From Thalassospira sp. (lineage in GTDB: Bacteria; Pseudomonadota; Alphaproteobacteria; Rhodospirillales; Thalassospiraceae): a stretch of 60,947 bases of DNA. The stretch spans positions 1 through 60,947 of the forward strand of contig NZ_PAQR01000009.1 in assembly GCF_002709775.1 (NCBI RefSeq), given 5' to 3'. The notes below the pieces were generated by a model. The model searched no databases. It was given only the letters and a program-made list of their open reading frames with translations, and was not told the origin of the DNA. The translations under genes and the position numbers were made by a program. This document shows positions 54,687 to 60,947 of the stretch, in pieces (position 1 is the first letter of the stretch; the number at the start of each line of letters is the position of its first letter).

Positions 54687-54711
54687 GGGGCGGCGCTGTG
54701 TGTGCCGCCCC
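54687..54711 (+). repeat. GC-rich hairpin between ectB and ectC
   Basis: Perfect arms GGGGCGGC and GCCGCCCC with a 9-base loop begin 8 bases after the ectB stop. No T-run follows, so it looks like an mRNA-stabilising or processing stem rather than a terminator. Confidence 0.65.
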
Positions 54712-54744
54712 GCCCCACAACTTAATTAGATCAAAGAGTTAAAA

Positions 54745-55146
54745 ATGATTGTTCGTACTTTGAAAGAATGTGAAGCATCCGGTCGCCGCGTGGTTTCGGA
54801 TAACTGGGAAAGCACCCGTCTGTCGCTTGCCGAAGATGGTATGGGCTTCTCGTTCCACATCACCACCATTTATGCCGGCACCGAAACCGAGATCTGCTAC
54901 GCCAACCATTTTGAAACGGTGTACTGCATTTCGGGCAACGGCGAAGTTGAAACTATCGCCGATGGCAAGAAATACAAGATCGAGCCGGGCACGGTTTACA
55001 TCCTCGACAAACATGACCGTCACTATCTGCGTGGCGGCACCGAGGACATGGTTGTGGCTTGTGCCTTCAACCCGCCGCTCAATGGTCGCGAAGTCCATGA
55101 TGAAAACGGCGTCTACCCGCTCGATGGCGAAGCACTCGCCAGCTAA
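54745..55146 (+). CDS. ectC: Ectoine synthase EctC
   Basis: A 133-residue cupin that closes the ectoine ring from N-gamma-acetyl-diaminobutyrate. [16 protein letters not shown] at the start, [26 protein letters not shown] for the metal-binding cupin strand (Glu, Tyr, His) and [13 protein letters not shown] are family hallmarks, and the length is standard. It is flanked by two stable hairpins and precedes the ectoine-type aspartokinase. Only a weak Shine-Dalgarno (AAGAG) precedes the ATG. Confidence 0.96.
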   Translation: MIVRTLKECEASGRRVVSDNWESTRLSLAEDGMGFSFHITTIYAGTETEICYANHFETVYCISGNGEVETIADGKKYKIEPGTVYILDKHDRHYLRGGTEDMVVACAFNPPLNGREVHDENGVYPLDGEALAS

Positions 55147-55153
55147 ACATTTC

Positions 55154-55186
55154 GTTCGGGGCGGCCAGCCAATGACCGCCCCGAAC
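55154..55186 (+). repeat. Perfect 11-base hairpin between ectC and the aspartokinase gene
   Basis: Arms GTTCGGGGCGG and CCGCCCCGAAC with an 11-base loop start 8 bases after the ectC stop. A run of T residues is at about 55196-55202, too far for a classic terminator, so partial termination or transcript-end protection is possible. Confidence 0.65.
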
Positions 55187-55229
55187 ACTGAGCATATTTT
55201 TTAAAGGAAACGCCCCTAAAGGAGGCAAC

Positions 55230-56735
55230 ATGCTTTCAGCCCAGAAAAATAAGGACGCTGGGCATAGCGTTCACAAGATCGGTGGTACGTCGATGACCCA
55301 GGTTGATGCGGTCATGGACAACATTCTGGTCGGCAATCGCAAAGAAGACGAACTTTATAACCGTGTCTTTGTCGTTTCGGCATATGGCGGCTTTACCGAC
55401 CTTCTGCTTGAAAACAAAAAGACCGGCGAAGCAGGCGTCTATCAGCTTTACGCCGGTTCGGAGACCGATTGGGCCTGGGGCGATGCCCTGACCAAAGTTT
55501 CCGAAAAAATGTGCGCGATCAACGAAGAAATCTTTGGCGACGCACCGGAACTGAAACTGGCCAATGCCTTTGTGCAGGAACGCATCGAAGGCACGCGCAG
55601 CTGCCTGATGGACCTTCATCGCCTGTGCAGCTTCGGTCATTTCAAGCTCGAAAAGCACCTTCTGACCGTGCGCGAAATGCTTTCGGCCATTGGTGAAGCC
55701 CACAGTGCGCATAACACCATGCTGCTGCTTCGCGCCAAGGGCGTGAACGCCGTGTTCGCCGACCTTTCGGGCTGGCGCGAGCCAGAAGCATCCACCCTTG
55801 ATGGTCGCATCAACAAGGTCTTTGAAGACATCGACCTTTCAAGCCAGCTTGCGATTGCAACGGGTTACGCCCAGTGCAGCGAAGGTTTGATGAGCATCTA
55901 TGGCCGCGGTTACAGTGAAGTGACCTTCTCGCGGATTGCCTGCCTGACCCAGGCGCGCGAAGCGATCATTCACAAGGAATTCCACCTGTCGAGTGCCGAT
56001 CCGCGCATCGTTGGTGAAGATGCCGTACGCCCGATTGGCCGCACCAGCTATGACGTTGCCGATCAGCTGTCGAACATGGGGATGGAGGCCATCCATCCGC
56101 GTGCAGCCAAAGGTCTTCGCCAGAACGACATTCCGCTTCGGATTGCCAACACCTTTGAACCGGAACATCCGGGTACGGTAATTGACGATCATTGGGAGCC
56201 GGAAAACAGCCGTGTAGAAATCGTGACCGGTGTCCCGACCGCGTTCGAGATTGAAGTCTTCAATCAGGACATGGTTGGTGTTCCAGGTGGCGAGGAAGCG
56301 CTCCTGAACGTTCTGAAACGTTACAAGGTTCCGACCGTCACCAAGAACCTGAATGCCAATACGATCACGCACTATGTTGCGGCACCGCTCAAGCAGATCC
56401 GCCGCTGCGTTGACGAGATCGAGGCAAACCAGCCCGAGGCAACCGTTCAGACCCGCAAGGTCGCGATTGTTTCGGTCATCGGTGCCAATATCGAACAGCC
56501 GGGTCTGTTTGCCCGTGCGGTATCGATCCTAGATGATGCCGGTGTTGAACTGGTGGCTTCCCACTATCCGAGCCGCCGCGTTGATCTGCAGTTTGTTGTT
56601 GCCGAAGGTGACTTCAACAAGGCAATCGTTGCCCTGCATCGCGGCCTCGTCGAAGGCAAGAAAGAGAGTGGCGCATCATCGAAGAAAACCAACGATGACA
56701 GCGCTACCACACAGGAAAAGCTCAAGGCAGCATAA
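55230..56735 (+). CDS. ask_ect: Ectoine-pathway aspartate kinase
   Basis: A 501-residue aspartokinase of the specialised Ask_Ect clade. The N-terminal kinase has VHKIGGTSMTQVD, VVSAYGGFTDLLL and GRGYSEVTFSRIA; two ACT repeats (about 335-480) end with VIGANIEQPGLFARAVS. Dedicated kinases of this group escape the usual lysine/threonine inhibition and supply aspartyl phosphate for ectoine. A strong AAAGGAGG site precedes the ATG. It is the last gene before a strong terminator; no ectD hydroxylase is in the window. Confidence 0.95.
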   Translation: MLSAQKNKDAGHSVHKIGGTSMTQVDAVMDNILVGNRKEDELYNRVFVVSAYGGFTDLLLENKKTGEAGVYQLYAGSETDWAWGDALTKVSEKMCAINEEIFGDAPELKLANAFVQERIEGTRSCLMDLHRLCSFGHFKLEKHLLTVREMLSAIGEAHSAHNTMLLLRAKGVNAVFADLSGWREPEASTLDGRINKVFEDIDLSSQLAIATGYAQCSEGLMSIYGRGYSEVTFSRIACLTQAREAIIHKEFHLSSADPRIVGEDAVRPIGRTSYDVADQLSNMGMEAIHPRAAKGLRQNDIPLRIANTFEPEHPGTVIDDHWEPENSRVEIVTGVPTAFEIEVFNQDMVGVPGGEEALLNVLKRYKVPTVTKNLNANTITHYVAAPLKQIRRCVDEIEANQPEATVQTRKVAIVSVIGANIEQPGLFARAVSILDDAGVELVASHYPSRRVDLQFVVAEGDFNKAIVALHRGLVEGKKESGASSKKTNDDSATTQEKLKAA

Positions 56736-56771
56736 GCCAACCACAGCCATTGGGCATCCTGACATCACAGC

Positions 56772-56812
56772 AAAACCCGCAAGTGCCATTCCGGCCTTGC
56801 GGGTTTTGTTTT
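56772..56812 (+). terminator. Intrinsic terminator after the ect operon
   Basis: Perfect 12-base arms AAAACCCGCAAG and CTTGCGGGTTTT around a 12-base loop are followed by GTTTTG. It lies 36 bases after the aspartokinase stop and separates the ect operon from mazG. Confidence 0.9.
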
Positions 56813-56905
56813 GCCTGCATCATCTGCTTGTCAGTCGTGGTGCAGCGCGATAGGACTTAAAGAAGCAAACAGGGCAAAACCAACAAAGCAGACGGGACAT
56901 TCACC

Positions 56906-57730
56906 ATGACCACGCATAACAGCAAAGCCATCAACGAACTTCTCGACGTCATGGCAAAGCTGCGCAACCCGGATGGTGGTTGTCCGTGGGATCTGGAGCA
57001 GGATTTCTCTACTATTGCCCCCTACACCATCGAAGAAGCTTACGAAGTCGTCGACGCCATCGCCGATAGCGACATGCCCGAACTCTGCAACGAGTTAGGC
57101 GATCTTCTTCTTCAGGTCGTCTTTCATGCCCAGATGGCCAAGGAAGCCGGCCATTTCGAATTCGAAGACGTTGCCAACAGCATCGTTTCAAAAATGATCA
57201 GCCGCCATCCGCACGTGTTTGGTGATGGCGACGCCACCACGACCGATGGCGTCAATCAGACCTGGGAAAAGATCAAGGCTGCCGAACGCGCCCGCAAGGC
57301 AGAGGACAAAGGCCACGAACGCCACAGCGCCCTTGACGGTGTCGCAAGCGCCCTGCCCGCACTCATGCGCGCTGAAAAACTGACCAAACGCGCTGCCCGC
57401 GTTCGCTTTGACTGGCCCAGCACCGACGAAGTCTTTGACAAACTTCACGAGGAAATTGACGAACTTAAAGCCGAAATGACCGAAAACCCCGATCCGGCGC
57501 GTTTGCAGGATGAATTGGGGGACATGCTGTTTGTCATGGCCAATCTGGCCCGCAAGATCGGTGTTGATCCCGAAGTCGCACTGCGCGGTGCCAACCACAA
57601 ATTCACCAAACGGTTCCATTTCATCGAAGATGAACTGGCCCGGGATGGCAGAACAGCCGCAGACTCTGATCTGACTGAAATGGACAACCTTTGGAACCTG
57701 GCGAAGAAGACCGAACGCGGTCAGGTATGA
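56906..57730 (+). CDS. mazG: Nucleoside triphosphate pyrophosphohydrolase MazG
   Basis: A 274-residue all-alpha NTPase with two MazG repeats, each carrying an acidic metal site: IEEAYEVVDAI and LCNELGDLLLQVVFHA in the first, HEEIDELKAEM and LQDELGDMLFVMANLA in the second. It hydrolyses NTPs to NMP and PPi and limits ppGpp or damaged nucleotides. Length matches the E. coli enzyme (263). No strong Shine-Dalgarno; ATG at 56906 chosen by family start. It is 174 bases after the ect aspartokinase and convergent with the AraC gene. Confidence 0.95.
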   Translation: MTTHNSKAINELLDVMAKLRNPDGGCPWDLEQDFSTIAPYTIEEAYEVVDAIADSDMPELCNELGDLLLQVVFHAQMAKEAGHFEFEDVANSIVSKMISRHPHVFGDGDATTTDGVNQTWEKIKAAERARKAEDKGHERHSALDGVASALPALMRAEKLTKRAARVRFDWPSTDEVFDKLHEEIDELKAEMTENPDPARLQDELGDMLFVMANLARKIGVDPEVALRGANHKFTKRFHFIEDELARDGRTAADSDLTEMDNLWNLAKKTERGQV

Positions 57731-57762
57731 ATGCGCACCTGACCCAGTCCCTGCTCCAAAAG

Positions 57763-58632
57763 CTAGTTTTCCAGCGGCATATAGATTTCGGTTAGCAATT
57801 CGGTTGGCGCAACTTCGCGCGGATTATTGAGATATTCCTCAAACACCGGACCTTCGCGCACCTCTTCGCCCGATTGGGGCAACCACTTGCCAAACAGCCA
57901 CAAATAGGCGGCCTTCATATCGGCATACGGCCCCTTGTAGTGCAGGCAGGCATATCTTCCCGCCACAACGGTTGTTCTTTCAACCGGCGCTTCCAGTTCG
58001 ATCGCCGAATTGCCTGAAAGCAACGCGCCAGCCTTGGAAAACAGGTCCTCTTCGCGGTAGCTGTCCGGGTCGGTGTGATAAACCCCGATCAGCCGTACAT
58101 CCGGTGCAATCAAATCACGCACAGCCAGCCATCCGAACAATCTGTCAAACGCCTCACCGATCTGCATGAATGATCCATGATGATCAATCGTCAGCAGCGA
58201 CATTTCCGGCACTTTACGAATTTCAACGTCCCAAGGCCCGCTGATGACAGCCCCTTGATCTTCAAGCGCGTTCTGGAATTTCGCATGACTGCCTTCCTTG
58301 CGATATCGCGCGGGCGGCATGCCATAACCATCCGCAAAGATACGGGTAAAGGATTGCAGGTTTGGATACCCGCATCGTTTGCCGATTTCCTCAATCGCAA
58401 TGGCACTATTTGCCAGCATTCCGGCCGCCGTATGAAGGCGCACACGCTTGACGGTTGCAGCAATGGTTTCACCAAAAACGCCGTGATAAATACGATGCCA
58501 ATGGGTTGGGGACATGCAGGCGATTTCGGCCAGCCTGTTCAGATCAAGCTCTTCATCAAGATGATCATGGATATAGCCCTGCACCCGGGCAAGGCGTTCC
58601 TGGTAGGACTTCTGGGCATGCAATTTGTTCAT
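57763..58632 (-). CDS. AraC-family regulator with GyrI-like effector domain
   Basis: A 289-residue protein with an N-terminal AraC DNA-binding domain (about 10-110; LAEIACMSPTHWHRIYHGVFGE and IEEIGKRCGYPNLQSFTRIF) and a GyrI/SbmC-like domain (about 130-287), ending LTEIYMPLEN. Rob- and BmrR-like proteins use this fold to sense drugs or other small molecules, so a stress or efflux role is possible; no target gene is evident. The ATG at 58632 has a purine-rich leader. Confidence 0.9.
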   Translation of the reverse strand: MNKLHAQKSYQERLARVQGYIHDHLDEELDLNRLAEIACMSPTHWHRIYHGVFGETIAATVKRVRLHTAAGMLANSAIAIEEIGKRCGYPNLQSFTRIFADGYGMPPARYRKEGSHAKFQNALEDQGAVISGPWDVEIRKVPEMSLLTIDHHGSFMQIGEAFDRLFGWLAVRDLIAPDVRLIGVYHTDPDSYREEDLFSKAGALLSGNSAIELEAPVERTTVVAGRYACLHYKGPYADMKAAYLWLFGKWLPQSGEEVREGPVFEEYLNNPREVAPTELLTEIYMPLEN

Positions 58633-58715
58633 CGTTCTCTCGTGCAGTTTGTTGTGCAGTTCGAAAACGCTAGCACGCGTCGATTTGACAAATCTTGCGG
58701 ACTTACGGCCGGTCG

Positions 58716-59543
58716 TTATGCCGGAAATAGCGGCATCAGGATTTCATTGATCTCGGCCCAGAGTTCCTCGGAACTCGCACACAGAAGGCCTGCTGCCGTG
58801 GCATTGGCGTTATATTCGTTGTCTTTATCTGCCGTGATATAGCGCGCATAACCGCCCGCTTCGCGGACCAGCAACGTCCCCGGCGCATGGTCCCAGGGTT
58901 TCAGCGTGCGATAGGCACAGAAATCAAACGCGCCGCGCGCCATTTCCTCGTACTCAGCCCCGCAGCATGAATAATGCGCCACATCGGCAAAGAAATCGAG
59001 ATGGCCGTAATGCTTGCAGATGCGATCACGGGCATATGAAATCAAAAAGCCCTTGGCATCGGATGCCTTGGTGATGTTGGAGCGCACCGAAACCGCCTGA
59101 TCCTGATAACGCGTGCCAGACCCAAGTTCCGCAACAGTTGCCGCCCCTTCAATCGGATCGACAATCCACGCAGCAACGGTTTCACCGCCAGCATAAAGTC
59201 CAACCATGCAGCGAAATGGCTGCCTGTGATGGGCGAAGTTCTTCGTGCCATCGACCGGATCAATGATCCAGAACGGGTCCTCGGCGGCGAAAACGCGATC
59301 CTGCAGGCTCGGGTCTTCGTGCGCGGCTTCTTCACCAAGCGCACGACTTCCGGGCAGAAGGTCGGTCAGACGGCGGGTCAGAACCCGCTCAGCCTCGGTA
59401 TCGGCGATGGTGACAAGATCCATGGCGTGGGTCTTGGTGTCGATATCGGCGTCATCTAGTTGACCGAAACGCGGGGCGATCTCTTGCGCCGACACTTCCC
59501 GGATGATTTCGGTCACCTTGTCCATATCGACTTTAATCGCCAC
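58716..59543 (-). CDS. Inositol monophosphatase family phosphatase (HisN/IMPase-like)
   Basis: A 275-residue magnesium-dependent phosphatase with LGEEAAHED, the signature IDPVDGTKNF and the C-terminal WDHAPG. Members are inositol-1-phosphatases, histidinol-phosphatases (HisN) or CysQ-like nucleotidases; the sequence alone does not decide. GTG at 59543 is preferred, as AGGGAG lies 7 bases upstream; a GTG overlapping the hflX stop at 59561 and an ATG at 59525 are alternatives. It probably follows hflX on one transcript. Confidence 0.85.
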   Translation of the reverse strand: MAIKVDMDKVTEIIREVSAQEIAPRFGQLDDADIDTKTHAMDLVTIADTEAERVLTRRLTDLLPGSRALGEEAAHEDPSLQDRVFAAEDPFWIIDPVDGTKNFAHHRQPFRCMVGLYAGGETVAAWIVDPIEGAATVAELGSGTRYQDQAVSVRSNITKASDAKGFLISYARDRICKHYGHLDFFADVAHYSCCGAEYEEMARGAFDFCAYRTLKPWDHAPGTLLVREAGGYARYITADKDNEYNANATAAGLLCASSEELWAEINEILMPLFPA

Positions 59544-59557
59544 GCGCTTTCTCCCTA

Positions 59558-60937
59558 TCACACCAGATGAATATCAAGCCCGGCCTTGGCACACCAATCC
59601 TCGAACCGGCCAACGCGGGTCGTATCGACACGCACCTGAACCGAAATACCATCCGCACCTTCGTTTCGTTTCAGCACTTCACCCTGCTCATAAAGCCGGG
59701 CAAGTGATTTACCATCCGCATAAGGCACACACAGCTCAAAAACCGGCATATCTTCAGTCAGGCGGTCTTCAATCAACCGCAGCAACGCCTCGCAATTCGT
59801 GCCCTTGATGGCCGAAATCGCCATGGTGTTGTCATGGCGCGCGGCATATTCCGACACTGCCTGAAGTTCTTCGCCTTCAAGCTGATCAATCTTGTTAAGC
59901 GCCTCGACCAGTTCTTCGCCGTCAATCGCCTTCTGAAGCCCGAGTTCCTTAAGAACTTCAAGCACATCAAGCTTCTGTTCTTCGGTTTCAGGCGAAGACG
60001 CGTCACGGACATGAACAATCAGATCCGCTTCCAGCACTTCCTCAAGCGTCGCGCGAAAGGCCGCGACAAGGTCGTGCGGCAGATCGGAAACAAAGCCAAC
60101 GGTGTCAGACAGGATCACCTTGCGACCACTTGGCAGGATCAGCCCACGCATGGTCGGATCCAGCGTCGCAAACAGCATATCCTCGGCAAACACTTCGGAC
60201 ACGGTCAACTGGTTAAACAGCGTTGATTTCCCGGCGTTGGTGTAACCGACAAGGGCGACAATCGGATACGGCACCCGACGGCGCGCTTCGCGATGAAGTT
60301 CACGCGTACGTTTGACTTCCTCAAGCTCACGACGGAGCTTGGCCAACTTGTCACCGATAAGACGGCGGTCAATCTCGATCTGTCTTTCACCCGGACCGGC
60401 AAGGAAGCCACGGCCACCACGCTGACGTTCAAGGTGCGTCCAGGTGCGCACAAGACGGGATCTCTGATAGCTCAGCAATGCGAGCTGCACCTGCAGACGA
60501 CCCTCACGGGTTCGCGCACGATCGGCAAAGATTTCAAGGATCAGGCCAGTACGGTCAATGACCTTGCATTTCCATTCCCGTTCCAGATTACGTTGCTGGA
60601 TCGGGGTAAGCTGGCCATTGATCATGACAATGTCGGCCTCGATGGCTTTGATTTGCAAACCAAGCCGTTCCGTTACGCCCTTGCCAAACAACGTGGCCGG
60701 ACGCAACTTTGCGATGGGCACGATTTCCGCGCCCACCACTTCAAATTCAAGGGCACCCGTCAAACTGACCGCTTCTTCCAGACGTGACGAAGCGTCGCGC
60801 CAAGCACCTGTTTGGTCTGCGCGTTTTAGTTCCGGGTGGAAAACCAGGACCCGGGGAGCATCTGGCGTATCGCCGCCCCCCGAAGTCAGAGACTCGTCAG
60901 CTATTTTCTTCTTCCGTCGCAGGCTGGCTCGGATCAA
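59558..60937 (-). CDS. hflX: Ribosome-associated GTPase HflX
   Basis: A GTPase of about 459 residues with the HflX N-terminal domain (GKGVTERLGLQIKAIEADIVMINGQLTPIQQRNLE), a coiled coil, and G-domain motifs G1 GYTNAGKST (231-239), G3 DTVGF and G4 NKID. It rescues stalled or heat-damaged ribosomes. The start is uncertain: the given TTG at 60937 lies inside the 3' end of hfq (41-base overlap), and no later ATG or GTG fits before the conserved domain, so translation coupled to hfq is likely. Confidence 0.92.
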   Translation of the reverse strand: MIRASLRRKKKIADESLTSGGGDTPDAPRVLVFHPELKRADQTGAWRDASSRLEEAVSLTGALEFEVVGAEIVPIAKLRPATLFGKGVTERLGLQIKAIEADIVMINGQLTPIQQRNLEREWKCKVIDRTGLILEIFADRARTREGRLQVQLALLSYQRSRLVRTWTHLERQRGGRGFLAGPGERQIEIDRRLIGDKLAKLRRELEEVKRTRELHREARRRVPYPIVALVGYTNAGKSTLFNQLTVSEVFAEDMLFATLDPTMRGLILPSGRKVILSDTVGFVSDLPHDLVAAFRATLEEVLEADLIVHVRDASSPETEEQKLDVLEVLKELGLQKAIDGEELVEALNKIDQLEGEELQAVSEYAARHDNTMAISAIKGTNCEALLRLIEDRLTEDMPVFELCVPYADGKSLARLYEQGEVLKRNEGADGISVQVRVDTTRVGRFEDWCAKAGLDIHLV

Positions 60938-60947
60938 ACAGCTTGAT
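60897..60947 (-). CDS. hfq: RNA chaperone Hfq, C-terminal end (partial)
   Basis: The last 16 codons of a gene cut by the window edge: the reverse strand reads IKLFDPSQPATEEENS then TGA. The LFDP segment directly after the second Sm motif and a short acidic tail are typical of alphaproteobacterial Hfq, and hfq-hflX is a conserved gene pair. Only the tail is visible, so the call rests on this and context. It overlaps the apparent hflX start. Confidence 0.8.
   Translation of the reverse strand: MKLFDPSQPATEEENS

Noticed and set aside
52615..54720. Long minus-strand open frames opposite ectA and ectB
   Set aside because: Antisense to well-conserved ectoine genes; compositions are codon-bias mirrors.

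Overview
The window reads as one contiguous chromosomal stretch of a marine, heterotrophic alphaproteobacterium. Gene content and order (recG|sdhE-mfd, metG-tatD-MBL hydrolase, hfq-hflX with mazG nearby), the many TRAP/TTT/ABC solute uptake systems, the ectoine operon and the complete sox cluster together suggest Rhodospirillales, with a Thalassospira-like genome as my best guess from gene content only. No insertion sequence, phage gene, CRISPR array or rRNA was seen. One tRNA gene (Ser, anticodon TGA) is present. Both ends cut genes: recG on the left and hfq on the right.

Layout. 1-4.6 kb: recG (partial, minus), then sdhE-mfd. 4.6-7.4 kb: minus-strand nucleoside catabolism operon deoC-deoB plus a FrnE/DsbA-like oxidoreductase. 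7.6-12.1 kb: basic-amino-acid ABC transporter with an AotO-type deacylase homologue, like the aotJQMOP cluster of Pseudomonas. 12.7-16.0 kb: TAXI-type TRAP transporter. 16.1-22.8 kb: YjdM/PhnA protein, tRNA-Ser and a cell-envelope run (DUF218 protein, mltB, rlpA, D,D-carboxypeptidase) leading into tmk and holB. 22.9-26.1 kb: metG-tatD-MBL hydrolase.

26.2-38.7 kb is a coherent module for an unknown tri- or dicarboxylate. It holds a TctD/TctE two-component system with a divergent orphan binding protein, a short citrate-synthase-fold lyase overlapping a family III CoA-transferase, a divergent IclR regulator with a tandem palindromic operator, and a TctCBA transporter continuing into a chemoreceptor and an AbrB-family membrane protein. 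The parts cover sensing, chemotaxis, uptake, CoA activation and C-C cleavage. I consider this the best candidate for an undescribed pathway (CoA-transferase-primed cleavage of citrate or an analogue).

38.7-51.7 kb is a full sulfur-oxidation cluster. soxVW-XYZABCD-EF are all on the minus strand; soxS, a persulfide-sensing ArsR regulator (Cys42/Cys108) and a YeeE/YedE transporter are on the plus strand, followed by a Tat-exported SoxH-like MBL protein on the minus strand. SoxCD predicts complete thiosulfate oxidation to sulfate, and SoxEF adds a flavocytochrome c sulfide dehydrogenase. 51.9-56.8 kb is ectoine synthesis: a divergent MarR-type EctR, then ectA, ectB, ectC and an ectoine-type aspartokinase, with GC-rich hairpins on both sides of ectC. 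56.9-60.9 kb holds mazG, an AraC/GyrI-like regulator, an inositol-monophosphatase family enzyme, hflX and the 3' end of hfq.

Start sites were chosen by ribosome binding sites and family length; several genes use TTG or GTG. Motif residue numbers refer to the chosen starts. All inverted repeats were found by eye and none has been tested.
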